This document shows, piece after piece, positions 1 through 8,032 of a stretch of DNA of 64,000 bases. The notes beneath the pieces were generated by a model. The model was not told the DNA's origin, made no database searches, and saw only the letters and a program-made list of their open reading frames with translations. The position numbers were made by a program, and so were the translations under genes. Origin of the DNA: Terriglobia bacterium. Its GTDB lineage: Bacteria > Acidobacteriota > Terriglobia > Terriglobales > Acidobacteriaceae. The stretch lies in assembly GCA_020073165.1 (NCBI GenBank), contig JAIQFP010000023.1, positions 1-64,000 on the forward strand, read 5' to 3'. Numbering within the stretch: the first letter of the stretch is position 1; each line of letters starts with the position of its first letter.

Positions 1-152
1 GTTTAGCCAATAAGGAAATCGCTTATAAGCTTAATCTTTCAATTTACACTGTAAAAAGCCACGTTCATAACATCCTTGAAAAAATGGCTCTTAATACCAG
101 AGTTCAAATCGCGATACATTCTCATACAGCAGAAAAAAACTTTCCGGGTTAA
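1..152 (+). CDS. C-terminal fragment of a LuxR/GerE-type HTH regulator
   Basis: The reading frame enters from the left edge (codons from base 3) and ends at TAA 150-152, giving about 49 residues. The sequence ANKEIAYKLNLSIYTVKSHV, followed by HNILEKM, is the helix-turn-helix recognition region of the LuxR/GerE family (pattern NKEIA..L..S..TVK.H..NI..K). The receiver or sensor half lies outside the window, so the type of regulator cannot be told. Its AT-rich composition matches kaiB/kaiC next to it and not the rest of the window, so it probably belongs to the same foreign or mis-joined segment. Confidence 0.8.
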   Translation, partial: LANKEIAYKLNLSIYTVKSHVHNILEKMALNTRVQIAIHSHTAEKNFPG

Positions 153-220
153 TAAAAATCCTCATATTCCCCTAGATATAATTTCTTCACACGATTTAAG
201 CTTCTAACTTCAATTTGTTT

Positions 221-562
221 TTAACTATGTCCTTTGAGGTCTAGCCCCACCAGTACCCGCTCTGTATTAGAAAGATCACCAATGATCAGCCTCACAGGCA
301 GTGGTAATTTTTTCATTAAAGTTGGGATGGCGAGTATTTGATCATCGCGGCCTAGCTGTGGATTTTTCAAGAGGTCAATCACTTCGATATTGTATTTGCC
401 CTTCAATTGCTCTTCACAAATTGATTTGAGATTATTTAAAGCGGTTACGGCATTCGCAGTTTGCCCGGCAATATACAAACGTAATATATATTTATCACTT
501 GCTGTTTTAGACGGCTTTTGTCTTGGCTTACCGGTTTTAGATTTTACCCGTTTAGTTTTCAT
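221..562 (-). CDS. kaiB: KaiB-like protein
   Basis: 113 residues with the KaiB thioredoxin-like core from about residue 24 ([12 protein letters not shown]) through [20 protein letters not shown] to [19 protein letters not shown]. KaiB binds the KaiC ring and controls its phosphorylation state. In non-cyanobacteria without KaiA the pair usually acts in stress or signalling rather than as a true clock. A basic, Lys-rich extension of about 20 residues precedes the fold. The gene is co-directional with the kaiC fragment and begins 10 bp after the kaiC stop, so the two are an operon (kaiC first). Codon use is AT-rich, unlike everything after 1950. Confidence 0.88.
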   Translation of the reverse strand: MKTKRVKSKTGKPRQKPSKTASDKYILRLYIAGQTANAVTALNNLKSICEEQLKGKYNIEVIDLLKNPQLGRDDQILAIPTLMKKLPLPVRLIIGDLSNTERVLVGLDLKGHS

Positions 563-572
563 TAAATATTTT

Positions 573-1945
573 TTATTTTGTTTGTGTAGTTTTAACCGGT
601 TTTTTTATGACTATATCTGCTTTTCGGCTTTTTGCCATTTTACTCTGATCATGGGTAAACCGTTCAGTTCTCGCTTTTTCTATATGGATAATCTTTTGTG
701 TTTCAGATTCTTCTGCTTCAAATTCACCACGTAATTCTGCAACCTGAGCTTCCATTGCTACGCGCTTACGTTCTAATCCGAATTGTTTACGTTTTATTTC
801 TTGTTGGCGCATCACTTGTTCTGCTCTGTCTTTAGCTTCTTGTGATAAACGTGCTGAGCCGGTCAATACGCCCTCCGAACCAACATAGACGTCAAGCAAT
901 TCTATTCCATTATCAGACAATCTGAACTCACGAATCTGATTGGAGTGTGCCATACCACGCGATTTAAGTATATACAACGCCCTGTTACGTTCACCTCCAA
1001 TTTCTATATCACGCAGAAGAAGCCATGTATCTATCAAAGTTGAGATGGAAACATCGGTAAGCTCCAAATCATTACCAGCGGAAGTGAGACTTGCAAAGAA
1101 TGCAGTAATCTGTTTCATTTTCAAAAAATCTACAAGACGCAGTAACATTGTTTTGACTTCGGTTTGGTTCCCTCCAATCACGAATGCATCGATAGGGTCG
1201 ATAATAACAACTTGTGGTTCGATTTTATTGATTAATTTGATAGCCGTTGCCAGATGATGTTCTAATCCTTGCAGTGTTGGACGTGATGCATGAAAATGCA
1301 GCAAACCTTTTTTCACGTATGGTTCCAGGTGTATTCCAACTGAACGCATATTACGCATAAACTGACTCGGGGATTCTTCGAAAGCAAAATAAAGAACCCG
1401 TTCTCCCCGCTTGCAAGCAGCTTCCATAAATTTCGCAGCAATAGTCGTCTTGCCAGTACCGGCGGTACCTGAAACAAGCACCGTGCTTCCGCGAAAGTAA
1501 CCTTTACCGGATAGCATTGTGTCAAGGCGTGGAATACCGGTGGAAATCCGGTCGTTGGATGAAATGCTGTTCAATCCGAGCGAAGTGACTGGCAAAACAG
1601 AAAATCCATCTTCATCAATAAGGAAAGGATACTCGTTAGTACCGTGCGTTGAACCGCGGTATTTGACAACCCGCATCCGTCGAATTGATGATTGATTCTC
1701 CACGCGATGATCTAATAATATGACACAATCGGAGACGTATTCTTCCAAACCTTGTCGTGTTAGCGTTGCTCCGCCCCGCTCTCCAGTAATTATTGTTGTA
1801 ACGCCTTTATTTTTCAACCAGCGTAATAACCTGCGTAGTTCAGCGCGCAGTATTCGGGGATTTGGCAACGCTGAAAAGAGTGTTTCAATAGTATCGAGCA
1901 CAACACGCTTAGCACCGATGCTCTCAATTGCATTATGGATACGCC
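573..1945 (-). CDS. kaiC: KaiC-like ATPase, 5' part missing
   Basis: Recognisable KaiC sequence begins mid-CI domain ([20 protein letters not shown]) and runs through the whole CII domain. The CII Walker A is GTAGTGKT, followed by a DPIDAFV Walker B-like strand and a C-terminal charged coiled-coil tail. The CI Walker A that must precede this is absent. Upstream of about 1945 the frame stays open by chance to 2180 but encodes Cys/Arg-rich nonsense antisense to the epimerase gene. KaiC is a RecA-fold autokinase/ATPase forming hexamers; without most of CI this product would not work. The break coincides with a sharp GC change and with the truncation of the neighbouring gene, pointing to an assembly join. 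Confidence 0.85.
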
Positions 1946-1952
1946 CCCTCCC
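1940..1952. other. Abrupt junction between two unrelated sequences
   Basis: Left of this point the DNA is AT-rich and encodes KaiC on the minus strand; right of it the DNA is GC-rich and encodes an epimerase on the plus strand. Both genes lose their 5' halves exactly here. No transposase, integrase or tRNA lies at the boundary, only a short C-rich run (cgccccctcc). See the matching finding. Confidence 0.7.
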
Positions 1953-2539
1953 TACGCGGCTGCAGCGCTTACATGCTCCGCCCCCACATTTTTGCCGGCG
2001 CCAGCGTGCAGAATTACCTGATGGGAGCTTTCCACGGCACTCCCAACGGCCGGGGAAGGATCGCCGCCCGGTGGCGGGACCAGGGCAAGCGTCTGCCCTG
2101 CATCCTGCCCTACGGCAAACGCTATCTGAGCAACCGCATTCAGTTCGTTCACGTTGACGATATGGCGCGGCTGATTGCATACATCATTCGCAAGCCTGAA
2201 CCCGAATCACAACGCCTCACAGTGTTGAATGTGGCCGGGCGGGGTGAGCCTTTGACTTTTGCCCGCTGCATGGAGATGGCCCGTGCCGGGCTCGTTCGCG
2301 CTCCCGGAAAATGGGCCATGCGGTGGGTGCTCAAGTTCGGCTGGAAGTCCGGCATCTCCGCCATCCCGCCCGAGGCGGTGCCCTACATGACCGGCGAGTA
2401 CATCATGAATACCGATCGCCTGCGCAAGTTTCTGGGAACGGATTACGAGAAGGTGATGCGCTACACCATTACCGAGGCCTTCACCAGCTCCTTTGTGCCT
2501 GAAGAGCAAGCTGTGGCCCAGACGTCCGCCGCGGTATAG
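1946..2539 (+). CDS. NAD-dependent epimerase/dehydratase family protein, N-terminus missing
   Basis: About 197 residues match the C-terminal two thirds of an extended SDR: a LRPHIFAG strand, then a substrate-binding stretch (SNRIQFVHVDDMARLIAYII, where FVHVDDMA is typical) and a C-terminal helical part ending at TAG 2537-2539. The N-terminal Rossmann motif (GxxGxxG) and the catalytic YxxxK should lie upstream but are replaced by the KaiC segment. The fragment cannot be an active enzyme as it stands. The substrate cannot be told. Base composition matches the rest of the window, so this is where the main genome begins. Confidence 0.8.
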   Translation, partial: PSLRGCSAYMLRPHIFAGASVQNYLMGAFHGTPNGRGRIAARWRDQGKRLPCILPYGKRYLSNRIQFVHVDDMARLIAYIIRKPEPESQRLTVLNVAGRGEPLTFARCMEMARAGLVRAPGKWAMRWVLKFGWKSGISAIPPEAVPYMTGEYIMNTDRLRKFLGTDYEKVMRYTITEAFTSSFVPEEQAVAQTSAAV

Positions 2540-2561
2540 GCTGTCCAGGCGAGCGTGCCAG

Positions 2562-3035
2562 CTACTGCCCTCCGTACACCGCCGGTTCCCCTAGACTCCC
2601 CTTGGGCGGCAGATGGCGAAGGTAAACCACGATCTGCCAGATCTCGTCGTCGCTGAGAATGCCCTGGTTGGACGGCATACCAGAAGGGAAGATGCCGTGG
2701 TCAATCACCCACTTCAACTGCCCGTCGCTGTAGCTCTGCACCGCGGGTGAAGTCAGCAACGGCACCGGCGGCGACATCTTCTCGGCAAACGGCACTCCGG
2801 TGTTCTGCCCATCCAGCCCGTGGCACACCATGCAATAGTGCGAGAAATTCTGCCGTCCCGCCTGGATGTTCCCGGCCGTGTCCGGCAGGGGATTGTTGTC
2901 TTGCTTGCCGCGCACCGTGATGTTCCGCTTGACCTGCTCGGCCAGCGAGGTTTCCAGGCGGCCAGGCGGGCGCACTGCGCATCCCGCGAGAGGGATCACC
3001 AGTCCCAGAATCAGTGCTCTGCCCGTCCCCTTCAT
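2562..3035 (-). CDS. Monohaem class I cytochrome c, lipoprotein
   Basis: 157 residues. A short hydrophobic signal ends in a lipobox LAGC (Cys19), so it is probably anchored to a membrane facing the periplasm. The haem site is C68-M-V-C71-H72, with a likely Met ligand in FPSGMPS. The fold resembles the small c-type cytochromes that pass electrons to oxidases. Its start has a GGAG placed 6 nt upstream that overlaps the end of the cupredoxin gene (3 bp between the genes), so it is translated from the same message. With the CuA protein upstream it looks like a two-part periplasmic electron-transfer unit, but no oxidase catalytic subunit is in the window. Confidence 0.9.
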   Translation of the reverse strand: MKGTGRALILGLVIPLAGCAVRPPGRLETSLAEQVKRNITVRGKQDNNPLPDTAGNIQAGRQNFSHYCMVCHGLDGQNTGVPFAEKMSPPVPLLTSPAVQSYSDGQLKWVIDHGIFPSGMPSNQGILSDDEIWQIVVYLRHLPPKGSLGEPAVYGGQ

Positions 3036-3038
3036 CGC

Positions 3039-3419
3039 TTACTCCACCACGATCTTCATGTTCATGTTGCCGTGGTTGGCGCCGCAGAAGTGGTCACAGA
3101 TGGTAAGGAACGTCCCCGCTGTTTGCGGCGTAAGAGTGATTTCCGTCGTCTTCCCCGGGTCGATCTCTTCATCGATCTTCAACGCCCGCATGAAGAAGCC
3201 ATGGGTGACATCTTCGGTGGTCAGGCGCAGCTTCACCGTCTCTCCCTTTTTCAACGTGATCTGGTTGGGGCTGAATCCGAAACGTTTGGCAGTGATTTCA
3301 ATCACGCGCGGACCATCGTCGGCCCGCGCAGCCCGCGGCGCCACGAACGTCAGCACAATCATGAGCGTTACTGGCAGCGTGGCCGCCAGCGAGTACTTGA
3401 GCAAATTAGAGCGAATCAT
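3039..3419 (-). CDS. CuA-type cupredoxin (cytochrome oxidase subunit II-like domain)
   Basis: 126 residues: a signal peptide or N-terminal anchor (about residues 8-33), then a cupredoxin fold. The C-terminus carries C108-D-H-F-C112-G-A-N-H116-G-N-M119, the full CxxxCxxxHxxM ligand set of a binuclear CuA centre, and an earlier His lies in DVTHGFF. It lacks the two transmembrane helices of a normal CoxB, so it is a soluble or single-anchored CuA carrier. Alternatives are a copper chaperone or a nitrous-oxide-reductase-like domain. It sits between the metallophosphoesterase and the cytochrome c on the same strand. Confidence 0.87.
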   Translation of the reverse strand: MIRSNLLKYSLAATLPVTLMIVLTFVAPRAARADDGPRVIEITAKRFGFSPNQITLKKGETVKLRLTTEDVTHGFFMRALKIDEEIDPGKTTEITLTPQTAGTFLTICDHFCGANHGNMNMKIVVE

Positions 3420-3446
3420 CGATCTTTCCTCCGAATCATTTTTACT

Positions 3447-3480
3447 AACTGAGAACTGAGAACCAACAACTGAGAACTGC
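3447..3480. repeat. Short direct repeats of an AACTGAGA unit
   Basis: Three near-identical units of aactgaga(ac) lie in the 102-bp gap between the metallophosphoesterase and the cupredoxin gene. A reverse-complement version (ttctcagt units) occurs at 12596-12629. No protein or clear hairpin is evident. Confidence 0.6.
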
Positions 3481-3521
3481 TGTCGTAAAGAATCCTTTGT
3501 CGCGCCTGCCCGGCGTGGCCA

Positions 3522-4517
3522 CTAGAGGCTCGGATTCCGCAAAATCTGCTGAATCCCATTGATCCCCGAAAACTCCTGCGCCGTCAGCTCGATGTCCTCG
3601 ATGCTGGCGGTGTCGACCGCCGGCTTACCGGCAACATTCTCATGCACCACCCGGATCCCCAGGTTCTTGAACGGCTGGTCCTTGTCGAAGGCGATGGGCT
3701 TCTTCTCCGCAGCCTTCTCCGGGTCCGGGAACGCAAAAATCAGCGACCGGGCCGCGTAGTGATGCACGTGACCCAGTTCATGCTCATCGTCGCGATGAAT
3801 GTGCCCGTAGAGCACGGTCACATTCTCAAACGGCGCCAGCACGTTCATGACGTCATCCCCGTCGCTGGTGAACCACTCCCACTCCGGCTTCAGATCAAAC
3901 AGGGGACGATGCGTGAACACCACGATGGGCGCCGACTTGGGAAATCGCGCCAGGTCTTTCTTGAGCCACGCCAGTTGCTCGGGGCCGACCTCCGGTTTGG
4001 CCCGGGACACATTGTCGAGTGCGACAAAATGGACTCCGCGGTGGTCAAACGAGTAATAGGTCTCCTTCAGGAAATCCCGGTACAAAGCGCCGCCATCCAG
4101 CCCCGCATCGTGCTCGCCCGGAACGCATTTGACCAGCGGCACATTCAGCCGCCCACTGATTTCGAGGAACTGCTTCATGCGCCGGGAATGGACGTCTTTG
4201 TCTTCACTGTCGTGGGTCAGGTCTCCGGTGAACAGCACCAGATCGGGACGCTGCGGCAACCGGTTGACCATTTCCACCGCACGCTCAAACGCTTTGGTTC
4301 CCAGGGGGTCGGGAGGGCCGTTGAACCCTACGTGCGCATCGCTGAGTTGAATGAACGAGAAAGGCGTCACCCTCTCGCCGTTCTTTTTTCCCCAGGCATC
4401 GAACATCGCGCCCACTTCGCCGCTGGCGGCCGCCGCGGGCATGGCCGAATACAAGACACCAATGCCCAGTGAAGTACCCGCAATCTTCAGAAATGACCTG
4501 CGATCCACGTCTTTCAT
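3522..4517 (-). CDS. Tat-exported metallophosphoesterase
   Basis: 331 residues. The N-terminus MKDVDRRSFLKIAGTSLGIG is a twin-arginine signal. The calcineurin-like phosphoesterase motifs follow in order: SDAHVG, GDLTHD, GEHD (in place of GNHD), FTHRP and GHIH, which bind two metals. The substrate is unknown. The start at 4517 is chosen because AAGGAG lies just upstream and the Tat signal begins there; the frame stays open further 5' but runs antisense through the sigma gene. It is the first gene of a run with the cupredoxin and cytochrome c and is divergent from an ECF sigma factor whose promoter it appears to share. Active TatC/TatA genes occur in the same window. Confidence 0.9.
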   Translation of the reverse strand: MKDVDRRSFLKIAGTSLGIGVLYSAMPAAAASGEVGAMFDAWGKKNGERVTPFSFIQLSDAHVGFNGPPDPLGTKAFERAVEMVNRLPQRPDLVLFTGDLTHDSEDKDVHSRRMKQFLEISGRLNVPLVKCVPGEHDAGLDGGALYRDFLKETYYSFDHRGVHFVALDNVSRAKPEVGPEQLAWLKKDLARFPKSAPIVVFTHRPLFDLKPEWEWFTSDGDDVMNVLAPFENVTVLYGHIHRDDEHELGHVHHYAARSLIFAFPDPEKAAEKKPIAFDKDQPFKNLGIRVVHENVAGKPAVDTASIEDIELTAQEFSGINGIQQILRNPSL

Positions 4518-4540
4518 TCCGCTCTCCTTGGCTGGTTGCA

Positions 4541-4628
4541 TGGTGGATAACTGGAGCACAGCCGATTTATTCCCACAAATATTTGTGCGCGCTGGATGGA
4601 ATAAATCGATGCTCCGCTGGTTTACCCT
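4541..4628. promoter_or_regulatory. Mirror-image divergent ECF-type promoters
   Basis: A perfect 10-bp inverted repeat (GATTTATTCC at 4564-4573, GGAATAAATC at 4598-4607) encloses a perfect 14-bp palindrome CACAAATATTTGTG (4574-4587). Read outward, each arm gives GGAATA, then exactly 16 nt, then GTTATCC (minus strand, 4551-4545) or GTTTACC (plus strand, 4620-4626). This is the layout of two ECF-sigma promoters, one for the metallophosphoesterase run and one for the sigma gene itself. The 14-bp palindrome could be an operator between them. On the plus side the -10 ends right at the sigma start codon. Confidence 0.7.
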
Positions 4629-5159
4629 ATGGAGATGCCGGAAGAGCGCTTGACGGCAGCGACGTTCGAAGAGTTGGCCATGCCGCTCTTTGACCAGCTC
4701 TACAATTTCGCGCACTGGCTCGCTCGGGACCCCGCCGAGGCTGAGGACCTGGTGCAGGAGACCTATGCCAAAGCGCTGCGCGGATTCTCCTCCTTCCAGC
4801 CCGGAACCAATTTCCGCGCCTGGATGTATCGCATTTTGCGCAACACCTTTCTCACCTCTCGTAGCGGGCTCAAGGAAACTGTGCCACTCGATCTCGCCGA
4901 CGATGCGGAGGTTCCGGCCAGATCCGACACGCCGGAGACCATCCTCCTCGAGCGCTCGCAACAGCAACTGCTGCAAACCGCCATGGAAGAACTGCCGCTA
5001 CCGTTTCGCGAAATTCTGCTGTTGTGCGAGGTGGAGGAGATGTCTTACCAGGAAATTGCCGACACGCTTTCCGTCCCGATCGGAACGGTCATGTCGCGCC
5101 TGTCACGGGCCCGGACAGGGCTGCGCGAAGTGCTGCGCCGGAAACTAAAGAGGACCTGA
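4629..5159 (+). CDS. ECF-type RNA polymerase sigma factor
   Basis: 176 residues. Region 2 spans about 18-85 (LFDQLYNFAHWLARDPAEAE, DLVQETY, NFRAWMYRILRN). Region 4 spans about 115-170 (LPLPFREILLLCEVEEMSYQ then EIADTLSVPIGTVMSRLSRA), the -35-binding HTH. Regions 1 and 3 are absent, as expected for ECF factors. The next gene, which starts on the base after the stop codon, is a zinc anti-sigma factor. The upstream mirror-image promoter suggests autoregulation and control of the divergent metallophosphoesterase/cupredoxin/cytochrome genes. An alternative start is the ATG two codons downstream. Confidence 0.93.
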   Translation: MEMPEERLTAATFEELAMPLFDQLYNFAHWLARDPAEAEDLVQETYAKALRGFSSFQPGTNFRAWMYRILRNTFLTSRSGLKETVPLDLADDAEVPARSDTPETILLERSQQQLLQTAMEELPLPFREILLLCEVEEMSYQEIADTLSVPIGTVMSRLSRARTGLREVLRRKLKRT

Positions 5160-5912
5160 ATGGCCGACCAGTGGACGGCAAAACTCGACATCTATCTAGA
5201 CGGAGAGCTTCCTGCATCGGAGATGCAGAGTCTGGACGCTCATGTGCGAAGCTGTCCTTCCTGCGCTGCTGACGTTCTGAATCGTCTGCAACTCAAACGG
5301 ACATTGCAATCCGCAGGCAAGCGCTACCAGGCGAGACCCGAGTTTCGCAAGCGCATACAAAAGCAGATCGCCACGCGCCCGCAAACCTCCGCGGTGCGCC
5401 TCTGGATCGCCTCGGCTGCAGCCCTGGCAGTACTCCTCGTTGGAGGACTGTTCCTGGCCCATCTTGGTGAACTCCGTCTCGCTCGCCAGCGGACCTTCAG
5501 CCAAGTCGCCGACCTTCACGTGGCGACGCTTGCCAGCCCCAATCCGGTAGACGTTGTCTCCTCGGATCGGCACACTGTCAAACCGTGGTTCGAGGGCAAG
5601 ATCCCGTTCACCTTCAACCTGCCGGAGTTGCAGAACTCGGAGTTCACCCTGGTGGGTGGCCGCATGGCTTATCTCCGCCATAGTCCTGGAGCGCACCTCA
5701 TCTTCCAGGTGCGAAAGCACCGGATTTCCGTATTGATCTTTCAGGACCGCGATATGAAGGGACTGAGTTCCGACTCCGGAGCGCAAACAGAGCTCTCGTT
5801 TAATTGCGAGAGTTGGAGCCATGGTGGCTTGCGCTATTTTGTTATCAGCGACGCCAGCCCAGACGACATCCGCCAACTGGTGGAATTGCTGAAGGCGGCG
5901 GCCCGCAAGTAG
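5160..5912 (+). CDS. Zinc-binding membrane anti-sigma factor
   Basis: 250 residues. The N-terminal zf-HC2 motif is H28-xxx-C32-xx-C35 (DAHVRSCPSCAADV), the classic ZAS module that sequesters an ECF sigma. A single transmembrane segment lies at about 81-103, followed by a periplasmic domain of about 140 residues that is not a known enzyme. The stop of the sigma gene and this start abut (TGA then ATG), indicating translational coupling and matched amounts. The periplasmic half may sense the envelope signal, and the cluster partners (CuA and haem proteins) hint at a redox or metal cue. That last point is inference. Confidence 0.9.
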   Translation: MADQWTAKLDIYLDGELPASEMQSLDAHVRSCPSCAADVLNRLQLKRTLQSAGKRYQARPEFRKRIQKQIATRPQTSAVRLWIASAAALAVLLVGGLFLAHLGELRLARQRTFSQVADLHVATLASPNPVDVVSSDRHTVKPWFEGKIPFTFNLPELQNSEFTLVGGRMAYLRHSPGAHLIFQVRKHRISVLIFQDRDMKGLSSDSGAQTELSFNCESWSHGGLRYFVISDASPDDIRQLVELLKAAARK

Positions 5913-6006
5913 CCAACTCCTGCCGCCACGCCGGCATGCCGCCGACTACGTCGTGCCAAGGGAAGCTCGTCGTATAGCCGGGTCGGTTCCCCCATCGGCC
6001 GTACCG

Positions 6007-6771
6007 CTATTTCTTCCCCCGATACAGTCCTGCAATCCCGAGCGTGTAGGGCGTCCACGACGCTTCGCGGAATCCAGAACGGCGCATGCGCTCCACCATT
6101 TCGCCTGGGGCGGGAAAGCGCTCGACCGACGCCGGCAGGTATGCGTAGGGCCCCCTCACTCCCGAAATGAAGGTGCCCACTGTCGGCAGCACTCGCTTGA
6201 AATACATGCGGTATAACTTCCCCATCAAGCCCCGCGGTTCGCCGAAATCCAGAATCCCGCACTCCCCTCCCGAGTGCAGTACTCGCAGCATCTCGCGTAA
6301 CCCGGCGTTGTAGTCCGCCAGGTTGCGGAAGCCGAACGCCGCCGTGACCAAGTCAAACTGCCCGTTCGCGAAGGGGAGCCGTAACGCATCCGCTTCCACC
6401 CACCGCAGCGAGGTCCCCTCTGACTTAGCGCTAGCGCGTTGCAGCATGGCGTGAGAAAAATCCGCACCCAAGATGCCCGCCGGGTCTGCTGCCTGGCGCC
6501 GCAAGGCGAATGTCATGTCCCCCGTGCCACAACACAGATCGAGCACTTGTGCATCCGGCCGGGCCAGGATGTGCGCAAAGCTCCGCGCTGCCCGCCGCCA
6601 CCACAAGCGGTCCACATTGAACGAGAGAACGTGATTGAGCAGGTCATAGCGCGGTGCGATCGAGGTGAACATCTCCTGCACGGCGCGGGCTGCCGCCTGC
6701 GGATCGCGGGCCCCTTCCGGGGCAGCACCAAGGATTTCAGTTTTAGCAGGATCGCGCAATTTGAAATGCAA
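6007..6771 (-). CDS. menG/ubiE: Demethylmenaquinone/2-methoxy-benzoquinol methyltransferase
   Basis: 254 residues of the UbiE/MenG family: FTSIAPRYDLLNHVLSFNVD near the N-terminus, the SAM-binding motif VLDLCCGTGD, then FGFRNLADY and the conserved C-terminal GIAGLYRGKK. It adds the last methyl group in menaquinone synthesis (the likely quinone here, by inference). The open frame begins with TTG at 6771. No ATG with a good ribosome site is visible upstream, so the exact start is uncertain. It converges with the anti-sigma gene, and aroB lies upstream on the same strand after a repeat-filled gap. Confidence 0.9.
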   Translation of the reverse strand: MHFKLRDPAKTEILGAAPEGARDPQAAARAVQEMFTSIAPRYDLLNHVLSFNVDRLWWRRAARSFAHILARPDAQVLDLCCGTGDMTFALRRQAADPAGILGADFSHAMLQRASAKSEGTSLRWVEADALRLPFANGQFDLVTAAFGFRNLADYNAGLREMLRVLHSGGECGILDFGEPRGLMGKLYRMYFKRVLPTVGTFISGVRGPYAYLPASVERFPAPGEMVERMRRSGFREASWTPYTLGIAGLYRGKK

Positions 6772-6806
6772 GCCGCACCAGAACTTGGATTACTGATCTT
6801 CCCTTG

Positions 6807-6866
6807 CCGATTGCCGATTGAGCAACGCGCTGGCTCTCAAACTGGGAATCGGCAATCGGAAACTTA
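6807..6866. repeat. Short degenerate direct/inverted repeats (CGGCAATCG type)
   Basis: The 99-bp gap between menG and aroB contains gccgattgccgattg and, in the other orientation, ggaatcggcaatcgg. The same unit recurs at 63910-63937. They could form a weak hairpin; no gene is seen here. Confidence 0.55.
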
Positions 6867-6870
6867 ACCC

Positions 6871-7965
6871 CTACCTTGACAGCGTCCTCAGTTCCTCCAC
6901 CGCCTGGCCGACGGCCTTCTCCGGCACATCCCGCACCACCTCGACCTTTCCGATCGCGGTAGGGAGTACAAAGTGCACCACGCCGTCGCGAGTCTTCTTA
7001 TCTGCCTGCAGGCGACGCACGATGTTCTCGCGGCGCACGCGAAGGCGCGGCAGCGGCCCCAGGCCCAACACGGCGTCCGCAATGCGTCCCGCGGTCACGC
7101 TGTCTATCCTTCCCATCGAGAGAGCGATGTTAGTCGCTGCGATCATGCCCCAGGCGACCGCCTCGCCATGCAACAGGCGCCGGTAGCCAGTCTCCGTTTC
7201 CAGGGCGTGCCCAATGGTGTGTCCGAGGTTGAGTACGCGGCGCAAGCCGGATTCCCGTTCATCCGCCGCTACGATCTCCGCCTTCAGCCGTACCGATTCG
7301 GCGATCACAAACTCCAGTGCCGCCGGGTCGCGTTGCAAAATCTTGGTCTTGCTCTCCTCGAACTGCTGGAACAACTCCGGCCTGCCGATCACCCCACACT
7401 TCAGCGCCTCGTATAGCCCGGCACGAAATTCGCGCTCCGGCAGCGTGCGCAACACCGCTGGATCGATCAGCACCGCACGCGGCTGATGAAACGTTCCCAG
7501 CAGGTTCTTGCCAGCCCGCAGGTTGACTCCCGTCTTACCGCCAACAGCTGCATCCACCTGCGCCAGCACAGTGGTCGGAACCTGCACGAAATCCACCCCG
7601 CGCATATACACCGACGCCAGCAGCCCGGCCACATCGCCGACCACGCCTCCGCCGAACGCCACGATCACCGCGTCCCGGTCGGCGCCTAGCCGTGGGAGTT
7701 TTTCCGCCAGCTGCTCGACTGTAGCCAGCCTCTTGGCGCGCTCGCCGTCTGGCATCTCCACCCACTTGGCCGGAAAGCCCGCGGCCGACAACGAGGCCAT
7801 TAACTTGCTTCCCCACTTCTGCCGCACCGGAGGTACTGTCACTACAAACAACCGCTCGCCCCCGGCCAGAATTTCCCGCAGGTGCTCCCCAGCCCGCTGC
7901 AACAGGCCGCTTTCGATGACGGCTTCGTAGGGATGGGGCGGAACCGGGATCGTGACGCGGATCAT
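6871..7965 (-). CDS. aroB: 3-dehydroquinate synthase
   Basis: 364 residues, normal length. It converts DAHP to 3-dehydroquinate, the second step of the shikimate pathway, using NAD and a divalent metal. Visible motifs are GGGVVGDVAGLLASVYMRGV, GGKTGVNL, KNLLGTFHQP, and the metal-ligand regions NLGHTIGHALE and LLHGEAVAWGM. It is divergent from nadB with only 67 bp between. A TATGAT -10 sequence ends 8 nt before the ATG with no ribosome-binding site between, so the message may be leaderless. Confidence 0.95.
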   Translation of the reverse strand: MIRVTIPVPPHPYEAVIESGLLQRAGEHLREILAGGERLFVVTVPPVRQKWGSKLMASLSAAGFPAKWVEMPDGERAKRLATVEQLAEKLPRLGADRDAVIVAFGGGVVGDVAGLLASVYMRGVDFVQVPTTVLAQVDAAVGGKTGVNLRAGKNLLGTFHQPRAVLIDPAVLRTLPEREFRAGLYEALKCGVIGRPELFQQFEESKTKILQRDPAALEFVIAESVRLKAEIVAADERESGLRRVLNLGHTIGHALETETGYRRLLHGEAVAWGMIAATNIALSMGRIDSVTAGRIADAVLGLGPLPRLRVRRENIVRRLQADKKTRDGVVHFVLPTAIGKVEVVRDVPEKAVGQAVEELRTLSR

Positions 7966-8032
7966 CGAATCTCATCATAACGTAACGTTCCGCACAGGCA
8001 CCCGTGTAGCTGCGTGATAACATTTTCCGTTT

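Noticed and set aside
573-2180. A 535-codon frame as full-length KaiC
   Set aside because: The first ~78 codons are Cys/Arg-rich antisense of the epimerase gene and lack the CI Walker A; KaiC similarity starts only near 1945.
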